Shown here one piece after another: positions 20,661-21,996 of a stretch of DNA of 21,996 nt. The translations under genes and the position numbers were made by a program. Below the pieces are notes generated by a model. It was not told the DNA's origin, searched no databases, and saw only the letters and a program-made list of their open reading frames with translations. This DNA is from Saccoglossus kowalevskii (Eukaryota > Hemichordata > Enteropneusta > Harrimaniidae). Location of the stretch: NCBI RefSeq assembly GCF_000003605.2, contig NW_003126903.1, forward strand, positions 35,761 to 57,756, written 5' to 3'. Numbering within the stretch: the first letter of the stretch is position 1; each line of letters opens with the position of its first letter.

Positions 20661-20801
20661 CTGAAACAAGTACAGCTTGCAAAGCATCGTTTTCGTACTC
20701 AGATTTAGGCTGTGCTAATATACAACCAAGGGCTTCACATTTATCTTTTGCACCAGACCAGTTCATGGGCCCATCCAAAACTTTATATACGCTCGAAGGA
20801 T
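20661..20801 (-). CDS. Gene B exon: N-terminal half of CTLD
   Basis: The acceptor is GTTATGCAG|ATCCTT and the donor GTTTCAG|GTATAC; length 141 nt, phase 1 in and out as in gene A. It encodes SSVYKVLDGPMNWSGAKDKC, then LAQPKSEYENDA. It carries one extra Cys (LGC) compared with gene A. The preceding exon must supply one base; it was not recognised in the window. Confidence 0.82.
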
Positions 20802-20943
20802 CTGCATAACAAATAATGGACAATGATTAACAACATACCTATATAGCAATAGAGTGATACCCGCTTGCTGTACATAGTCGGTGTAGCTGCTGATACACAG
20901 TATGCATTTTGTGATACTAATTTTATTCAATTATATATAACTA

Positions 20944-21148
20944 AAGCCCCTAGAGACTACAACGGCTTGCGACTCGAAATTTTTCCCGTTGTACGACTCG
21001 TTGTATCCTGGTGCAGTGGTCGTTCACCTCTCGTACGATTTTATATATTGATTGCGACTCAAAGACAACACTTCTACAACAGGACGGACAAAATATTTTC
21101 GAAAAAAAAATTATCGCATGAGTGAGGCGCCAATTGTGAAAGGGGCTT
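20944..21148. mobile_element. Possible short inverted-repeat element (MITE-like)
   Basis: The 8-base inverted ends AAGCCCCT / AGGGGCTT bound a CG-richer 205-bp block with three GCGACTC / ACGACTC motifs (about 20969, 20994, 21054). The block starts where the similarity to the gene A upstream intron (to about 2640) stops. The target duplication is unclear. Confidence 0.35.
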
Positions 21149-21149
21149 A

Positions 21150-21996
21150 ATATCACTGTATTGATACAGTGTTAAATGGGAACTAAATAGCGCCCACATG
21201 AGGTATAAACAAAAAAGAAAACAAAGCATACTATCTATCTGATTATATATAAACAACCTGGGGAGCCATAGATGGCTGGATTGGCCTAGGGAGTTTTGAC
21301 TTTTACTTTTAACATGCCCACGTGCAAATACTAGTATTATGGATGTGCGAATGATCAAGACAGGCATTTTGTTTTTTTTCTTTTTCTGTCCAACTGGTTT
21401 CTAATAAATGCTGTTTCCAGTACTGCTCGCTGCTCGAGTATGCAATCCAATCCAGTTTGTAGGGTGGTGGTGGAAAACTTTTCGTTCATGTATTCTGTTC
21501 TTTTGTAACACAGACGCTCACTTGCTGTACTGGAAAATCAATGGGACAACTGTCACAGGAACGCCAAGCAGATTGTTCACCGACCGTATTTTGAAATAAA
21601 ACTATCACCCGAAGAAGGGGCATCGTCGACGTCAGATAGACTCCCGTCACTCACACTAGACTGATCTGAATATTCGCCAAATTCACATTCTACCGTACAT
21701 CCCTGAATATGTAAAATCGGTAAAAATGAGGGGTTGGCTTATACTCAAAGATGACCTCGGAAAAGATGATTGGGGGGGGGGGGTAACATTGTAATCATCT
21801 TACCACCCACTAAAAAATATCCAAATTATATCTTTTGTTCACCAAGCCAGGCTCGGGGAGATATTACTTATTTTTGAAGAAAAAATGCGTCATTGATTTC
21901 CCTGCACTTTTACAATGAAGAAACAAACATGTTCATAATAAAACACACATTTTATTACAATACGATTTACATACTGTCCGAATTTATCGTGTACAA
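21150..21996. other. Upstream of gene B, no exon recognised
   Basis: The signal-peptide exon and micro-exon expected from gene A were searched for on the minus strand and not found. Open frames here lack domain features. The missing exons may lie beyond the window or be lost. Confidence 0.4.
21772..21783. repeat. G12 homopolymer
   Basis: Twelve G followed by TAAC, as at 16147-16162. The wider flanks do not match. Confidence 0.95.

Larger units (their letters stand above)
19251..20801 (-). pseudogene. Gene B: CTLD-vWD paralogue with frameshift
   Basis: Paralogue of gene A on the same strand, about 17 kb away. Exons found: 20661-20801, 20371-20511, 20080-20144, 19648-19898, 19255-19541, with the same splice phases as gene A. 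The second listed exon is 141 nt where gene A has 142. After NNWAEN the frame shifts and reaches TAG at 20405-20407; the following bases read as CTLD in the next frame (YYGSHDCVDI). All later exons are intact and in frame with each other. The calcium/sugar motifs are altered: HPI in place of EPN and WDD in place of WND. The signal-peptide and linker exons were not found between 20802 and the window end. It may be a recent pseudogene, a null allele, or a functional gene with a one-base error in the TTTT run at 20415-20418. The vWD half is about 82% identical to gene A over the last exon (by-eye count). Confidence 0.75.

Noticed and set aside
21408..21599. Plus-strand 63-codon open frame near the window end
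   Set aside because: No domain or splice context; composition is not clearly coding.

Overview
The window is eukaryotic nuclear DNA, most likely from an invertebrate animal. It is AT-rich, its genes are split by short GT-AG introns, and most of the sequence is non-coding or repeat-derived. The only genes I can build encode secreted proteins in which a C-type lectin domain (CTLD) is followed by a von Willebrand factor type D (vWD) domain. This is an animal-type extracellular architecture. The sequence alone does not fix the phylum; a marine invertebrate such as a hemichordate is a guess.

Layout. Positions 1-3706 hold gene A on the minus strand: signal peptide, a 16-nt micro-exon, three CTLD exons and two vWD exons. 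Positions about 18770-20945 hold its paralogue, gene B, also on the minus strand, with the same exon phases for the five exons seen. The two loci also share diverged intron and downstream non-coding sequence, so they arose by segmental duplication. Gene B has a one-base deletion in its second CTLD exon and has lost the EPN and WND calcium/sugar motifs that gene A keeps. In both genes the last visible exon ends at a sequence that reads both as a stop codon and as a splice donor, so the true 3' ends are open.

The 15 kb between the genes is a repeat graveyard. In order it holds: a GC-rich block carrying (TATGT)12; a dispersed repeat with a second copy 7.5 kb away; about four copies of a 211-bp tandem repeat; a decayed Ty3/Gypsy-type retrotransposon on the minus strand (gag zinc knuckle, reverse transcriptase and RNase H motifs recognisable); a solo-LTR-like insertion inside it; the second copy of the dispersed repeat; an 817-bp element with about 100-bp inverted ends and 9-bp flanking direct repeats (Mutator-like); a locally duplicated about 115-bp segment; and several microsatellites. 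No rRNA, intact tRNA, CRISPR or bacterial-type features were found.

Functionally, gene A looks like an intact secreted lectin with a complete mannose-type (EPN) sugar site. Gene B is either a decaying copy, an allele with a frameshift, or a gene hit by a base-calling error in a short T run.
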